Shown piece by piece: positions 24,140 through 36,700 of a stretch of DNA of 64,000 nt. The notes under the pieces were generated by a model. That model was not told where the DNA came from. It saw only the letters and a list, made by a program, of their open reading frames with translations, and did no database searches. A program made the translations under genes and the position numbers. Source of the stretch: Maniola hyperantus (lineage: Eukaryota > Arthropoda > Insecta > Lepidoptera > Nymphalidae); assembly GCF_902806685.2 (NCBI RefSeq), contig NC_048555.1:8618001-8682000 (forward strand), read 5' to 3'. How positions within the stretch are numbered: position 1 is the first letter of the stretch; each line of letters starts with the position of its first letter.

Positions 24140-24589
24140 TTTGAAACAAAAGAGACGCGTAACCTTTTGGAGTTGTGCTTACTTCATACATTCGTACAAT
24201 ATCAAATTTTATTAATTAATCATTTTTAACCAAAATGTGAAATTATACGACAAAAGTGCCTGGATATTATCGAAACTAAAAATAAACTGAAATTTCAGAT
24301 CAAATCGGATTATCCTTTTATCGACAAATACTATTTTCAGCTCTATGAACAAGCGCCATTTGCCATGCCATGGTGTGAGCTGTGCGTGTGTGAGTGTAGG
24401 TAATGCACGGTAAAATCTTAGGTATTACAGGTCTACTTGTTTCTTAAGCCTATGGAGAGGGCACACAATATTATTTCGTATGTAAGACAGACGTCAAAAC
24501 GCAATTTCCAGTTGACTCTGCAATACTAGCCTACTACCACAGTTTCACGATATACCAGTACTGCAACGAATTTACTTGTACAGAGCAAC

Positions 24590-24670
24590 GGTGGGGGGTC
24601 TTGCGGAGGGCGGGCGGCGCGGCCCGCGGCATCCAGACTCGCGTAGTCTAGACTCTAGAACATCGATGGA
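24590..24670. other. Short GC-rich block
   Basis: 'cggagggcgggcggcgcggc' stands out in AT-rich DNA, with 'gtctagactctaga' after it. No exon or known element could be assigned. Confidence 0.3.
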
Positions 24671-24687
24671 CAACGGTACGGTTTATA

Positions 24688-26279
24688 CAGGGTTACAGGA
24701 AAAGTGGACACGATCCCGTTAAGGGGTTATAGTACAGGACATTAGCTATCAAACGACCCCTAAAGTGCTTATGCGAAAGTGTATCGTTTTCGAGTTATTC
24801 ATTTTTTTATTTTTTTCTTGGTAAAAGGGTGTTTGCCACTTTAAAAATTAATAAAAAATAGGAACAATGTATTTCAGCAGATTTTTGTTTATTTCTTGCT
24901 AGAAAATATCCTTGTTAATAATAAACAGTTATAAAACTAAAAAAAACTTCAAGCATTTTAAAATTACAGCCCAAAAACTGTACAAGTTTTCGATTTTTAA
25001 ATTTAATTCTTTGAATAACTTGCAAATTTTCTGTAAAAATTACTATGGCACTTATCCTGCGGATTATTTTAAAAACATCTACGTTTCGTTAGGTATCCAT
25101 TGGTACAAAAGAATTACAAAAAAAATCATAAAATCAAGAAAAAATTACACAACAAAGAGACCAGGTAGAAAATTCTAACAAATGCTATTGCCAAAGAAAT
25201 AAATCAGAATCTATGTAAAAACGAGTTTAATGCAAAATCGTTAAAGATTATTTTTAATGAGGTAAAAAGGTAATATAAAATCAGTCAAGTGCGAGTCGGG
25301 CTCGCACACGAAGGGTTCCGTACCTTCGTACAAGAAATAACAATTTTTAATGTTTTTTTAATTTTTATGGCAGCCATTTTGAAATTTTTAGTATTTGTTG
25401 TTATAGCGGCCATAAAAATACACATTTTGTGAAAATTTCATGTTCGTTCGTCCGTCCGTCTGTCTGTCCGGCCGTCCGTTTGTCTGTCAGTGGACTGTAT
25501 CTCGTGAACCCTAAGACGTAGAGACTTGAAATTTTTACAGAATGTGTATTTTAATTGCCGCTATAACAATAAATACTAAAAATTACAAAATGGCTGCCAT
25601 AAAATTTAAAAAATAATTTAAAAGTGTTATTTTTTGTACGATGGTACGGAACCCTTCGTGTTCGAGCCCGACTCGTACATGACTGATTTTATGTTACCTT
25701 TTGACCTTATTAAAAATAATCTTTAACTATTTTGCATTAAACTCGTTTTTACATTGATTCTGATTTAATTCTTTGGCAATAGCATTTGTTAGAATTTTCT
25801 ACCTGGTCTGTTTGTTGTGTAATTTTTTCTTGATTTTATGATTTTTTTGTAATTTTTTTGTACCAATGGATACCTAACGAAACGTAGATGTTTTTAAAAT
25901 AATCCGCAGGATAAGTGCCATAGTAATTTTTACAGAAAATTTGCAAGTTATTCAAAGAATTAAATTTAAAAATCGAAAACTTGTACAGTTTTTGGGCTGT
26001 AATTTTAAAATGCTTGAAGTTTTTTTTAGTTTTATAACTGTTTATTATTAACAAGGATATGTACTAGCAAGAAATAAAAAAAAATCTGCTGAAATACATT
26101 GTTCCTTTTTTTTTATTAATTTTTAAAGTGGCAAACACCCTTTTACCAAGAAAAAAATAAAAAAATGAATAACTCGAAAACGATACACTTTCGCATAAGC
26201 ACTTTAGGGGTCATTTGATAGCTAATGTCCTGTACTATAACCCCTTAACGGGATCGTGTCCTATTTTCCTGTAACCCTG
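24688..26279. mobile_element. Large foldback element, two ~750-bp inverted arms, TA-flanked
   Basis: The left terminus 'cagggttacaggaaaagtgg' is mirrored by the right terminus ending 'ttttcctgtaaccctg'; both are flanked by TA. The arms stay complementary for about 750 bp with few differences. They encode the same 72-codon frame once on each strand (24912-25127 + and 26054-25836 -). The centre (about 25440-25540) holds a GTCC/GTCT-rich spacer. Inner parts contain 'gcgagtcgggctcgcac' and 'gggttccgtac', modules of the repeat at 27505-27945, so the element is composite. TA flanks fit a Tc1/mariner-type origin. No transposase. Confidence 0.8.
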
Positions 26280-26365
26280 TATGAGCGTGGTTTTAAATAT
26301 TCAAGTGTCGTTTAGTAAGTTTAAAACAACAGGCCAATTTTAGTAAAATATTTAATCCTAGGCAT

Positions 26366-26410
26366 ACAGCATCGGTAATCGTAGGTACACGATGCTGTAC
26401 CTACGATTAC
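26366..26410. other. Overlapping alternative hairpins
   Basis: 'gtaatcgtaggtac' (26375-26388) pairs perfectly with 26397-26410. 'acagcatcg' (26366-26374) pairs perfectly with 'cgatgctgt' (26390-26398). The two stems share bases and cannot form together. Confidence 0.65.
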
Positions 26411-26587
26411 TTACAATACAAATTTAAGTAAGTACAAGTTTAACAATAAACTTTAAATCCTCTCAGCTGTGCACTTCTCAGTTGAAAACATTGATACAGA
26501 CGAAGTACATTAAGATAATTGTCTGTAGCTGAATAACGCGGTTTAACAAGTTCACATCAATTTGATAAGTCCTCCACGCAAACGTAT

Positions 26588-26980
26588 TATAGTCCGCGAC
26601 AGGTTGAGATGGCAATCGGGGTATGAAGCAGGGGACGCTCCGCACACCCGCACGTCATACGCGCCCGCCCGCACCTAGTTAGCGCGGGGGCTGTGTGGGT
26701 GTGTGGGGCGTTTTTTGCCACCCCAATACGGTATTTGACTATGTCAAAATATAATCTTCCAAAATACGTAAATTCCACATCCTTTGTTAGTTTTATGTGT
26801 GGCAACCATTTTAAATTATTGATTAAACTAAAAAAAGCACGTCAAATGATTGTGACGTCACATACCGGCATTTCATAGAATTTCGCATACAAGGCGCGCG
26901 TTTTGACGTTTCATAAAAAGTTACTGATTTGACTAGTTGTCAAATACCGCATTGCCAGCTTGACCTGTCGCGTACTATAC
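26588..26980. mobile_element. Composite MITE: one element inserted in another
   Basis: The outer arms 'gcgacaggttgagatggcaa' and 'ttgccagcttgacctgtcgc' match the palindromic elements at 32949-33093 and 51308-51462. The right half is split by a second MITE (about 26728-26950) with ends 'cggtatttgac' and 'gtcaaataccg'. A partial copy of that inner element is at 35987-36183. Confidence 0.65.
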
Positions 26981-27032
26981 TTTTTATATTATTGATTACA
27001 TTACTATAGTATTGATTATTTTATTCTATTTA

Positions 27033-27232
27033 GCCTAAATAGCTCAACGGTTGAGGAGCGTACTGAAATCCGAAAGTTTGCGCAACGGTTCAAATCCCAC
27101 CCGTTGCACTATTGTCGTACCTACTCCTAGCACAAGCTTTACGCTTAGTTGGAAACGAAAACGGAATATTAGTCATGATTAGCATGGCTAGTAATATTCT
27201 TTTAAAAAATAAATAAAATAAAATAAAAAAAG
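27033..27232 (+). repeat. tRNA-derived SINE with A/B box-like head
   Basis: 'tagctcaacggttgagg' looks like an A box and 'ggttcaaatcccacc' like a B box. Then follows a tRNA-unrelated body ('cacaagctttacgcttagtt') and an A-rich 'aaataaataaaataaaat' tail. It is not a tRNA gene: no acceptor stem pairs. Confidence 0.6.
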
Positions 27233-27504
27233 TTAATTGTTCTAGATTTAAAATAATTAAACTGTCGGATACATTTCTTCCAATTCTATTCTATGGCTGA
27301 TCATAAAAACATCAGCGTTGGAAACTGTATTGCGAGCATAGATCATATTATAAAAATATCACTACTTATACATAAATGAAAATCATGGTTTTTTTAAATT
27401 ATTATCTTTAATAATGAATTCTATTCTATTAATACAAACAGCCGCTATACAAAAAATCTGGTCATTTTATTACTACAGTCCAAGACCCTTCTTGGTCATT
27501 TTTA

Positions 27505-27945
27505 GGGTTCCATACCTCAAAAGGAAAAACGGAACCCTTGTAGGATCACTTTGTTGTCTGTCTGTCTGTCTGTCTGTCAAGAAACCTACAGGGTTCCCGT
27601 TGACCTAGAATCATGAAATTTGGCAGGTAGGTGGGTCGGGTCTTATAGCTGGCTTTAGGGGAAAAATCTGACAACCGTGAATTTAGGGTTAGATCACACA
27701 AAAAAAATTAATTGTGGTCATGAACTAATAATTAGTATTTTCAATATTCGAAGTAAGATAACTATATCAAGTGGGGTATCATATGAAAGGGCTTTACCTG
27801 TGCATTCTAAAACATTTTTATTTTGCTTTTTATTTATTTTTATGCATCATAGTTTTCAAATTATCGTGCAAAATGTCGAAAAAATACGACTATAGTACGG
27901 AACCCTCAGTGTACGAGCCTGACTAGCACTTGGCTGGTTTTTTTT
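27505..27945 (+). repeat. 'agggttccgtac' dispersed repeat, full copy
   Basis: Starts 'ttttagggttccatacctca' and has a GTCT microsatellite, then 'agaatcatgaaatttggcag', 'tcaagtggggtatcatatga' and 'gtgcaaaatgtcgaaaaaat'. It ends in inverted 'gtacggaaccct' and then 'actagcacttggctggtttt'. About 430 bp, no intact ORF. Class uncertain. Confidence 0.65.
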
Positions 27946-28577
27946 TATTCCTTTCCATTTCAGGAAATTTTTTCTTTGGGGTTGCATTAACGCTTTAAAC
28001 TCAGAACTAAATGTTAGTGATGAGACATTTGTCAATACGAAGACAATTTTGAATTTAAAATCGCGGTACGTTAGGCGCTCCGCTTCGAATCAGCACAAAA
28101 ATTACTATCATTTTATATGGTACGCCATATTTAGCGTACTAAGTAAATAGTATGTACATAATATATATTTATGATTGCGAGTGTATGTATCACGCGCGTG
28201 ACTTGACGTCAAAATGTCAGTGTGAACAATGAGGATTGAAAGCTTAGATGTCTAATTAATTATTATCATTTGACACACTGAATTATATTCTAGTAACAGT
28301 TCAAGTTGTATAATTAGTGCGCCTAGAAATACCAGTATGGAATGGTGTATCTGTGGAAATGGAATATCTACCTAAGATACAATTAATTTATTTATTATTC
28401 TTTTAAAAACACAGAGTACTCTGTCAATTAAAATAATAGCACATAAAATAATAAATATCACTTTAAAAGATTCTTACGGGCTATTTTTGCATCAATTTCT
28501 AGAGACAACTATATATCTACCACTCAGTTCTATTGCCTTTAGGCAATGTTTTCAGCTATTTTTACAGCCCGCGCAAT

Positions 28578-31500
28578 TTAACACTCTTGGGCCTCCTGCT
28601 GCATAGTAGTTCTAGTAAACAGTTCCATAGTTAGCGCGCTCAGAAACACCGGTATGGAATGATGATGGTGCAGGTGTAACTCCACTAGCTCTCCTAGGGA
28701 CGCCGAGTAGTCCGTGTGGACCATTTCTATGCCGTCATCGCATAGTGTGAATGTTAGGTATTCGTCTGACGATTCGGCGTACATATTTGATATCCTGCAA
28801 GTAAATTAGGATCTATTTATAATAAATTTTAATTATAGTTTTTACCTACACTTTCAGCATTTTTTGTGTTTTTAGGGTTCCGTACCTCAAAAGGAAAAAC
28901 GGAACCCTTATAGGATCATTTTGTTCTGTCTGTCTGTAGGTCTGTCAAGAAACCTACTGGGTACTTAAAGTTGACCTAGAATCATGAAATTTGGCAGGTA
29001 GGTAGGTCTTATAACAGACATTCGGGGGAAAATCTGAAAACCGTGAATTTGTGGTTACATCACACAAAAAAAATTAATTGTTGTCATGAATTAATAATTA
29101 GTATTTTCGATATTCGAAGTAAGATAACTATATCAAGTGGGGTATCATATGAAAGGTCTTCACCTGTGCATTCCAAAACAGATTTTTATTTATTTTTATG
29201 CATCATAATTTTTTAATTATCGTGCAAAATGTCGAAAAAATACAACTGTACTTCGGAACCCTCGTTGCGCGAGCCTGACTCGCACTTGGCCGGTTTTTAA
29301 ATTATTTACAACTTATAGCTCTTAAGATAAAGTAAGTCTCTACCACTCGAAAATCAGATTCTACTGTGAAGAGCCAGCAAGAAACTCAGTGTTTTCCAAA
29401 CGCCTAATGTTACAATAAGATAGATCATAGATATATCCATGTACATCAATCTGCATTATCATCAATAAATTCTCCCTGTGGTTAAATTGGTCAAACGTGG
29501 CATTTTCCATAAAAAATAAACTTTACTCCAGAAATTGACTCTAAGGGTGAGATCTATAAAACACACTCTCACACTCTGACATTGCTTAGACTTAAGACAG
29601 AGTTAAACCGAGACAGAGGAATATCTTTCACATAAAACTGTCTCGTTTTAACTCTATCTGAAGTCTGAGTAAAGTCAAAGTGCTCAGCCTAAGGGTGAGA
29701 TCTATAGAGCGCACTCTGACTTTGCTCAGACTTAAGAAACGGTTAAAACGAGATAGCTGACATAAATCTGTCTCGTTTTAACAGTGACTTAAGTCTAAGC
29801 AAAGTCAAAGCACGCTCTATAGATTTCAGCCTTAGTTCCAGAAAACAGTACATCTCACTCACCTATAGTTTTTATGACCAGTCCTATCTATTTTATAACC
29901 TAGAAGCATGTAGCATACGTCCCTGTACTCTTGAGCCGATGACGTGAATTCTTCCTTCATCCTATAAATAAAATAGAACAGTGAATCTAATGAAGAGACT
30001 TTTCATACTACATATACTATACATAGATTACGAGACAAGACTTCATAATTTCTGTTTAGATTCAAAGTCAAAGCCAAAGTCAAATTATTATCATCATCAT
30101 CATCATGATCAACCCATCGCCGGCTCACTACAGAGCACGGGTCTCCTCTTAGAGTGAGAAGGGTTCTGGCCATAGTCTACCACGCTGGCTATGTGCGGTT
30201 TGGTAGACTTCACACACCGCTGAGAACATTATGGAGAACTCTCAGGCATGCAGGTTTCCTCACGATGTTTTCCTTCACCTTTCCTTGATTAAAACGCACA
30301 TAGCTCCGAAAAGTTAGAGGTGCGTGCCCGGGATCATACCCCCGACCTCCGATTAGAAGGCGGACGTCCTAACCACTAGGCTATCACAGCTTAGATTATA
30401 CATATTTATGATTATTTATTCAGAATAGGTAACATGTTACGCTTACATGGTCAAAATTGTTAATTTGTACGATTATATAGTGGTGATAATTAATTACGTA
30501 CTTAAAACTAAAGCTACGAGGGTTCCAAACGCGCCCAAGTCAAGAGCCCACAACAAACTCAGCCGGGTATTCTTTTTACTATCAACACTTTACAAAATCA
30601 CTTCAACTTATTAGAACTAACACAAAGCTGTTAAGCAACTCATTCCTAAGCTTTCTTATCATCATTTAAATAAGGCTTTACATTGTAATAGGATTTTTCA
30701 ACAAGTATAAGTTTTATGTGATTATATGTGATAGTTGATTGTGATACTGTTTTGTTGTGATATAACATGTTCACGACTATAAAACCTTTTAATTAAATAC
30801 CTCTGCAGTTTGATTCGACTATTTTCTAGCTTGGTTCGTAATTGCTGCAATTCTTCGGGACACGCCCGATTACCGCCTTCCCGTAACGCGGCTTTCAGCT
30901 TTTTTATCTAAGACAAAGTAAAATAAAATGTTAAGCTTATTTCACACTACGGGATATAAACATCCCGAAGTGTGAAATAAGCTTTAAGAGAAGTTTCTCT
31001 AGCGCGCTGCTCCTTCCATACTTTACATTATTGTTAACAAAATTACAGAGAGTAAGAATACAGGATACACTTAAAAAAGCAAGTTTCATTAAAATCAATT
31101 AAACTGTTGGGCCGTGAAAAGCTAGCAGACAGACAGACAAGACAGACAGACACGCTTTCGCATTTATAATATCGGTATGGATCGTACATTGTTACAGTAC
31201 GCGGCCAAAGGTGATGAACATCGATCTTTAGACAGCTGATTTGTAGAGCACTGTCTTGGTCGTTGAGCCCGACAAAGCGTCATATGGGTATTAGTGACAG
31301 AGACAACGCTCTACAAAGATGAAATGTCATTCTAAAGCCGATGTTCATCACTTTCGGCCGCGTACTTTATATACTTACTTCTTCTTGAGCAGAGTCTAGA
31401 TCAAGCTCCATTTGCTTCTGTGCCGCAGCGGCTGGGTTGTCTGCTAAATGTAGAACCTGAAAATATTCACTTAAATTCAGTCGTAACTTATATTCTAAAG

Positions 31501-33732
31501 GTTCGTACGCACCTGAGCGGCGCGGCGCGGCGCTTCAGTCCGACTGCAGAACGCGTCACCTCAGGCCGCTCGACGGTGCCTACCGCACTACAACTTCAGC
31601 ACGCGGCACCTCGCGTCACTTGCGCGTCACTTTTATACCCGTTCGCGTACGAGCGCGAAGCGCCGTGCCGCGCCGCTGAGTATGTCGCACTAGCGTCACT
31701 GCACTGCGCGTCGCTTCGCTGCGCTTCAAAATATTCTCTCCAGCCGTGCCGCGCGGCAACGCGCGGTGAAGCGCTGTGCAGCGCCGCTCTAGTGCGATAT
31801 GCGCCATACAAAATGATAGAAATGATATTTTGACGCTCTGTGCCGCGACGTGCAGCTCGCTGAAGCGCCGCGCCGCGCCGCTCAGGTGCGTACGAACCTT
31901 TAGATGAATTCATATAAAATACTAGCTGACCCGGCGAACTTCATACCGCCGAACAGTCGATTCTTTTTTTATATTCTTTTTTAATACTTACAATTTTTTT
32001 AATTTTCTTCTCTGTAAGAACCATCCTCGTACTTCAAGGAATATTATAAAAAAAGAATTAGCGAAATCGGTTCAGCTGTTCCCGAGATTTGCGATCAGCA
32101 ACACATTTAGCGATTCATTTTTAGGGTTCCGTACCTCAAAAGGGAAAACGGAACCCTTATAGGATCACTTTGTTGTCTGTCTGTCTGTCAAGAAACCTAC
32201 AGGGTACTTCCCGTTGACCTAGAATCATGAAATTTGGCAGGTAGGTAGATATTAGCTGACATTTGGGGAAAAATCTGAAAACCGTGAACTTAGGGTTAGA
32301 TCACACAAAAAAAATTAAATTGTGGTCATGAACTAATATAAAGTATTTTCAACTTTCGAAGTGAGTGACTATATCAAGTGGGGTATCATATGAAAGGTCT
32401 TCACCTGTACATTCTAAAACAGATTTTTATTTATTTTTATGCATCATAGTTTTTGAATTATCGTGCAAAATGTCGAAAAAATACGACTGTAGTACGGAAC
32501 CCACATTGCGCGAGCCTGACTCGCACTTGGCCGGTTTTTATTATTATATATAGGGATTTCATGCCGTTATAGTTTTAGATGTGCTGCCTAAGCTGTGATA
32601 GCTTAGTGGTTGAGGCGTCCGCCTCCTAATCGGTGGTCAGGGCACGCACCTTTAACTTGTAGGAGTTATGTATGTGCGTTTTTATATAATTAAAATATCA
32701 CTTGCTTTAACGGTGAAGGAAAACATTGTGAGGAAATCTGCATGTCTGAGAGTTCTCTCAATCTCAAAGGTGTGTGCAGTCTGCCAATCCGCACTTGGCC
32801 AGTGTGGTAGACTATGACCAAAACCCTTCTCACTCTGAGAAGAGACCCGTGCTCTGATCATGATGACAGTTTTAGATTTAATTATAGTTTGACTCCAACT
32901 TAATGTGTAACGATGGGGCTAGCATACTTTATGTATAGTATACTATAGTATGCGACAGGTTGAGATGGCAACCGGGGTGAGACACCCCCCACAGCCCCTG
33001 CGCTAACCCGGTGCGGGCGAACGCGGGTGACGTGCGGGTGTGCGGGGTGTCCCCCCGCGTCTTACCCCGATTGCTATCTCGACCTGTTGTGGACTGAAGG
33101 TGAACTGTAAAAGCTCCATCAAAATATCAGTTTGAGGTGACCGTCGACTGGAGAAGAAGACAAGATTTTTAAAAAATCACCTTAGTGGGTGCGGCAAGTT
33201 TCTCCAAATGCGCTTGTAGCTGGTCTCTTTGAACGCGCAGTTTGGCCACGTCACGCTTGGCTGCCTCGGCTTCCTCGCGGAATTTGCTTGCCTCGGCTCG
33301 CGCGCTTTCGAGAGCTTTAATATTATAATAGGTACACTAAAGTGGCATAGAGTAATATAGACAGTATACAAGATCTTAGTTTGAAGGAACCATCACAGAA
33401 TAGTAACCATATCTTCCATATTATAATTTAAAGTAGCTGATGCCCGCAAATTTGTTCGCGTAGAATTAGGTTTTTAAAAATCCCATGGGAACTCTTTGAT
33501 TTTCCAGGCTAAAAAGTAGCTTAATGTTATGCCACTTTCCAGGTCTTCAACTATACTCATGCAAAAAATTACGTCAATCCGTTGCACCGTTGCGACGTGA
33601 TTGAAGGACCAACCAACAAACAAACACACTTTCGCATTTATAATAAGGGTACTGATTTTGAATGAACTATTTGACTTTGATTAATAATTTTTTTTAAATT
33701 GTCGGGCAACGTGCCAAGTAAGCCCAGCCTGA

Positions 33733-33769
<37 letters not shown>

Positions 33770-36700
33770 GATATAGCGAGCAAGCGAGCAGGCGGGTCAC
33801 CTGATGTTAAGTGATTACCGCCGCCCATGAACATTTGCAGCACCAGAGGAGCCGCCGATGCGTTGCCGGCCTTTTAGGAATTTGTTGGTCCGCCCCTTGA
33901 ATAACACCATGTTATAATCTAGTGGGAACACCGCCGATGGGAGTTGGTTCCACAGTCCACTGTGATCGTCACTGACCTTTAGCTTGGGCCACGTGGTCCT
34001 GGTTAGCCAGCACGTCCCGGTAGCCTTGCAACGCCTTCTCCAACTGCTCCACTCGCGCGGAGAGTAGCGCCGTGCTGCCCGCTCCCGTCGCTCCGCTTAG
34101 AGTCACGGTCAACTCCTTTTCGTAACTATCTAGTTGTTGTCTGGAACAATAATCAACTAGATACTAGCTTCATCATCATCATCATCATCATCATCAACTG
34201 ATAGACATCCACCGCCGGACATAGGTCTCTTGTAGAGACTTCCACACGCCACGGTCTTGCGCCGCCTGAATCCAGTGGCTCCATGCGACTCATCTGATGT
34301 CGTCCGTCCACCTAGTGGGGGGTCTTCCAACACTGCGTCACCTTACCATTTCATAAGGCAATTTAAAAATATTTTGATATTTTTTTTAAATCTATACTCA
34401 CCTATAACTATCTCGCTCCCTGGTTACCAGCAGTAGCCGTTTTTGTAGCCGATGTATAAGACTTTCTTGATTCTTGCGCACAATCTGCAGATCGTTCAGT
34501 TGAGCCTTTGCCTTATCCCGCTCGAATTTCTGAGTTGCCACTTCCTTAAAAGTTTATTTTAATGATTTAAAAAAAAATTACGTGACCTATACCTGTGCAA
34601 GTACCTAGTATAAACCAACGTTATATCTGTAATGGGGATCCACAAGCAAAACTGATCTCAAAGGGCGCCACAAGAGGTCCTGCCAAAGTCAATATCAACA
34701 TTGTTTGTTTCGTTGTTTGCTAGCTTTGCTAATTCTTGATATGTATACAATATACGATTGTTTCGTGAATTATTTAAAAAGATGAATGATACAGTGCAAC
34801 AAGGCTCTTTTGGCGCGTGGCCACAATTGGAACTAACGCCGACATCTTGTGGCGATAAATAGATCGCTCATCTAAAAATCCGACTAAGTATATAGAGGTA
34901 GTAATCACCCGTGGTCGGCCGGTTGGGCCGGTTCGCTTGTGCACCACCTGTCGGGATAAATTGGCAGTGTGGATCCCTATTCTCTTTCACTATCCTACCT
35001 CAGTAAGTTGTGCGAGTTGCGACTGCACTTGCGAGCAGTCCGCGACTGCGCTCAGCTGGCTGTTGAGCGCAGTCTCCAGGGCGGAGGACAATGCGCGCGC
35101 AGACTCCACGCCGTGCACCTGCGCTGCGCTCTTCCATTCTTCCAGCGATGATTCTAATGATGCTAACTTTACCTGGAGACGAGAAATTACTTATTAAATG
35201 TGATCCAAGACGCCATAGTAGTTGTATAGTATTTTTATCTCACGAAGCGACGCGCGCTTTACTTGTGGTAACCAAGTGTACAATACAAGGTACGCATGTG
35301 TGCGTGAAGACGAGTATCGTTAGCACATACATCCTAACAAATGGAATTATATTCCCAAACGTGAATATAAATCTGTGTAACTTATTTTTTGTTGTTTATT
35401 GTGTAAAATAAATGATTAAATAAAAAAAATGATATTTTGAAGGAATAGATCTTTTAAGTACTGAATAAAATGACAAATGGTTACTTTTTAAATATTTAAT
35501 CAAATTAATCAGAATCATTCGAATCATCATCATTATCAGTGTCAGTTTCATAGGAATCATCTGGTAAATTTATAATCATACTTACAAAAAAAACATACAA
35601 AATTCATATAGCAGTAGTTAACTAGGTCTATACCCTGTTCACCAAGACAAGCTAATAGGGAAGAAAATAACCGCACGTTATTGGTCGCAGATAACAGACA
35701 CGTGACGTCATGCCCTGCTGCAGCCGTCACGCTACTCAACGCGGACGTACTATTGTTTCACGCATTTTAATATGTTAAATGGGTACCAGTCTCTTTATTA
35801 TGTCTTGGACTTTATTGTAACTGGTCAAACCTTTTTTTCCCATACAAGTTTGTTATACAGTTGTTATCAGTTTCTCAATATTATGCTGGAACACTTTAAA
35901 TCGCTCGGTAACACGTGTTAGTTTAATTGGGTATTTAACTACATCAAAAATAAATTATTTCTCAGTGATTATTAAATAGAGGGTCTTCCAAAATACGTAA
36001 AATCCACGTCCTTTGTTGGTTTTAAGTGTAATAACCGTTTTAAATTATCGATTAAACTAAAAAGTACGTCAATATGATGTGACGTCACATTCTAGTATTT
36101 CATAGAATGTCGCATACTATAAGTGCGCGTTTTGACGTTAAAAATAAAAAGTTACTGATTTGTCTAGTTGTCAAATACCGTATAAAGAAAGTAAGTTTAT
36201 TTAAAGAAAGTAGCCTTACTCTGGCCTCATGCAGCTCCTGCTGCGCAGGTTGCAGCGCCTCGACCTTCACTGTGAGCAGATGCACCTGCTCCTCCAGCAC
36301 TAGCTTGTTGCAGACGGCGTCGCGCAGGGAGCGCTCTGAGGCCCGCAACCTCACCACCTCTTTCTCCAGTTCAGCCATGTTGGTTAAGCGTTTTTGGGCA
36401 GTCTGAAATGTATGAATAATTTTAGAGATATTTGGATAGACCTATTAGATGGCTTATTGTTGTGGTATGTTAATCAGATCATGATTTTTGAATTTCATGA
36501 ATTCTCAGACATGCATGTTTTCCTTCACCGTCAAAGCAATCAATATTTAATTGGGCCCCGGACTGACTGATTAGTTTTTGAAACGTTTTTGCTGAAATGA
36601 TCATTTGTTATATGTTTTTTGTTAATCAGTAGTGACTGTATTTATGACATTTTAGATCAAGACTGAAAAATTCCTTGGACTCTTTAGAATTTTATAAAAG

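Noticed and set aside
24912..26054. Identical small proteins on both strands
   Set aside because: They are the two arms of one foldback element read in mirror image; AT-rich Lys/Asn/Phe composition and no family resemblance.
27033..27110. Possible tRNA gene
   Set aside because: A and B box-like words are present, but there is no pairing acceptor stem and an A-rich SINE tail follows.
31420..31913. Open frames of 63-137 codons around 31.6 kb
   Set aside because: They fall inside a GC-rich MITE with terminal inverted repeats; composition artefact.
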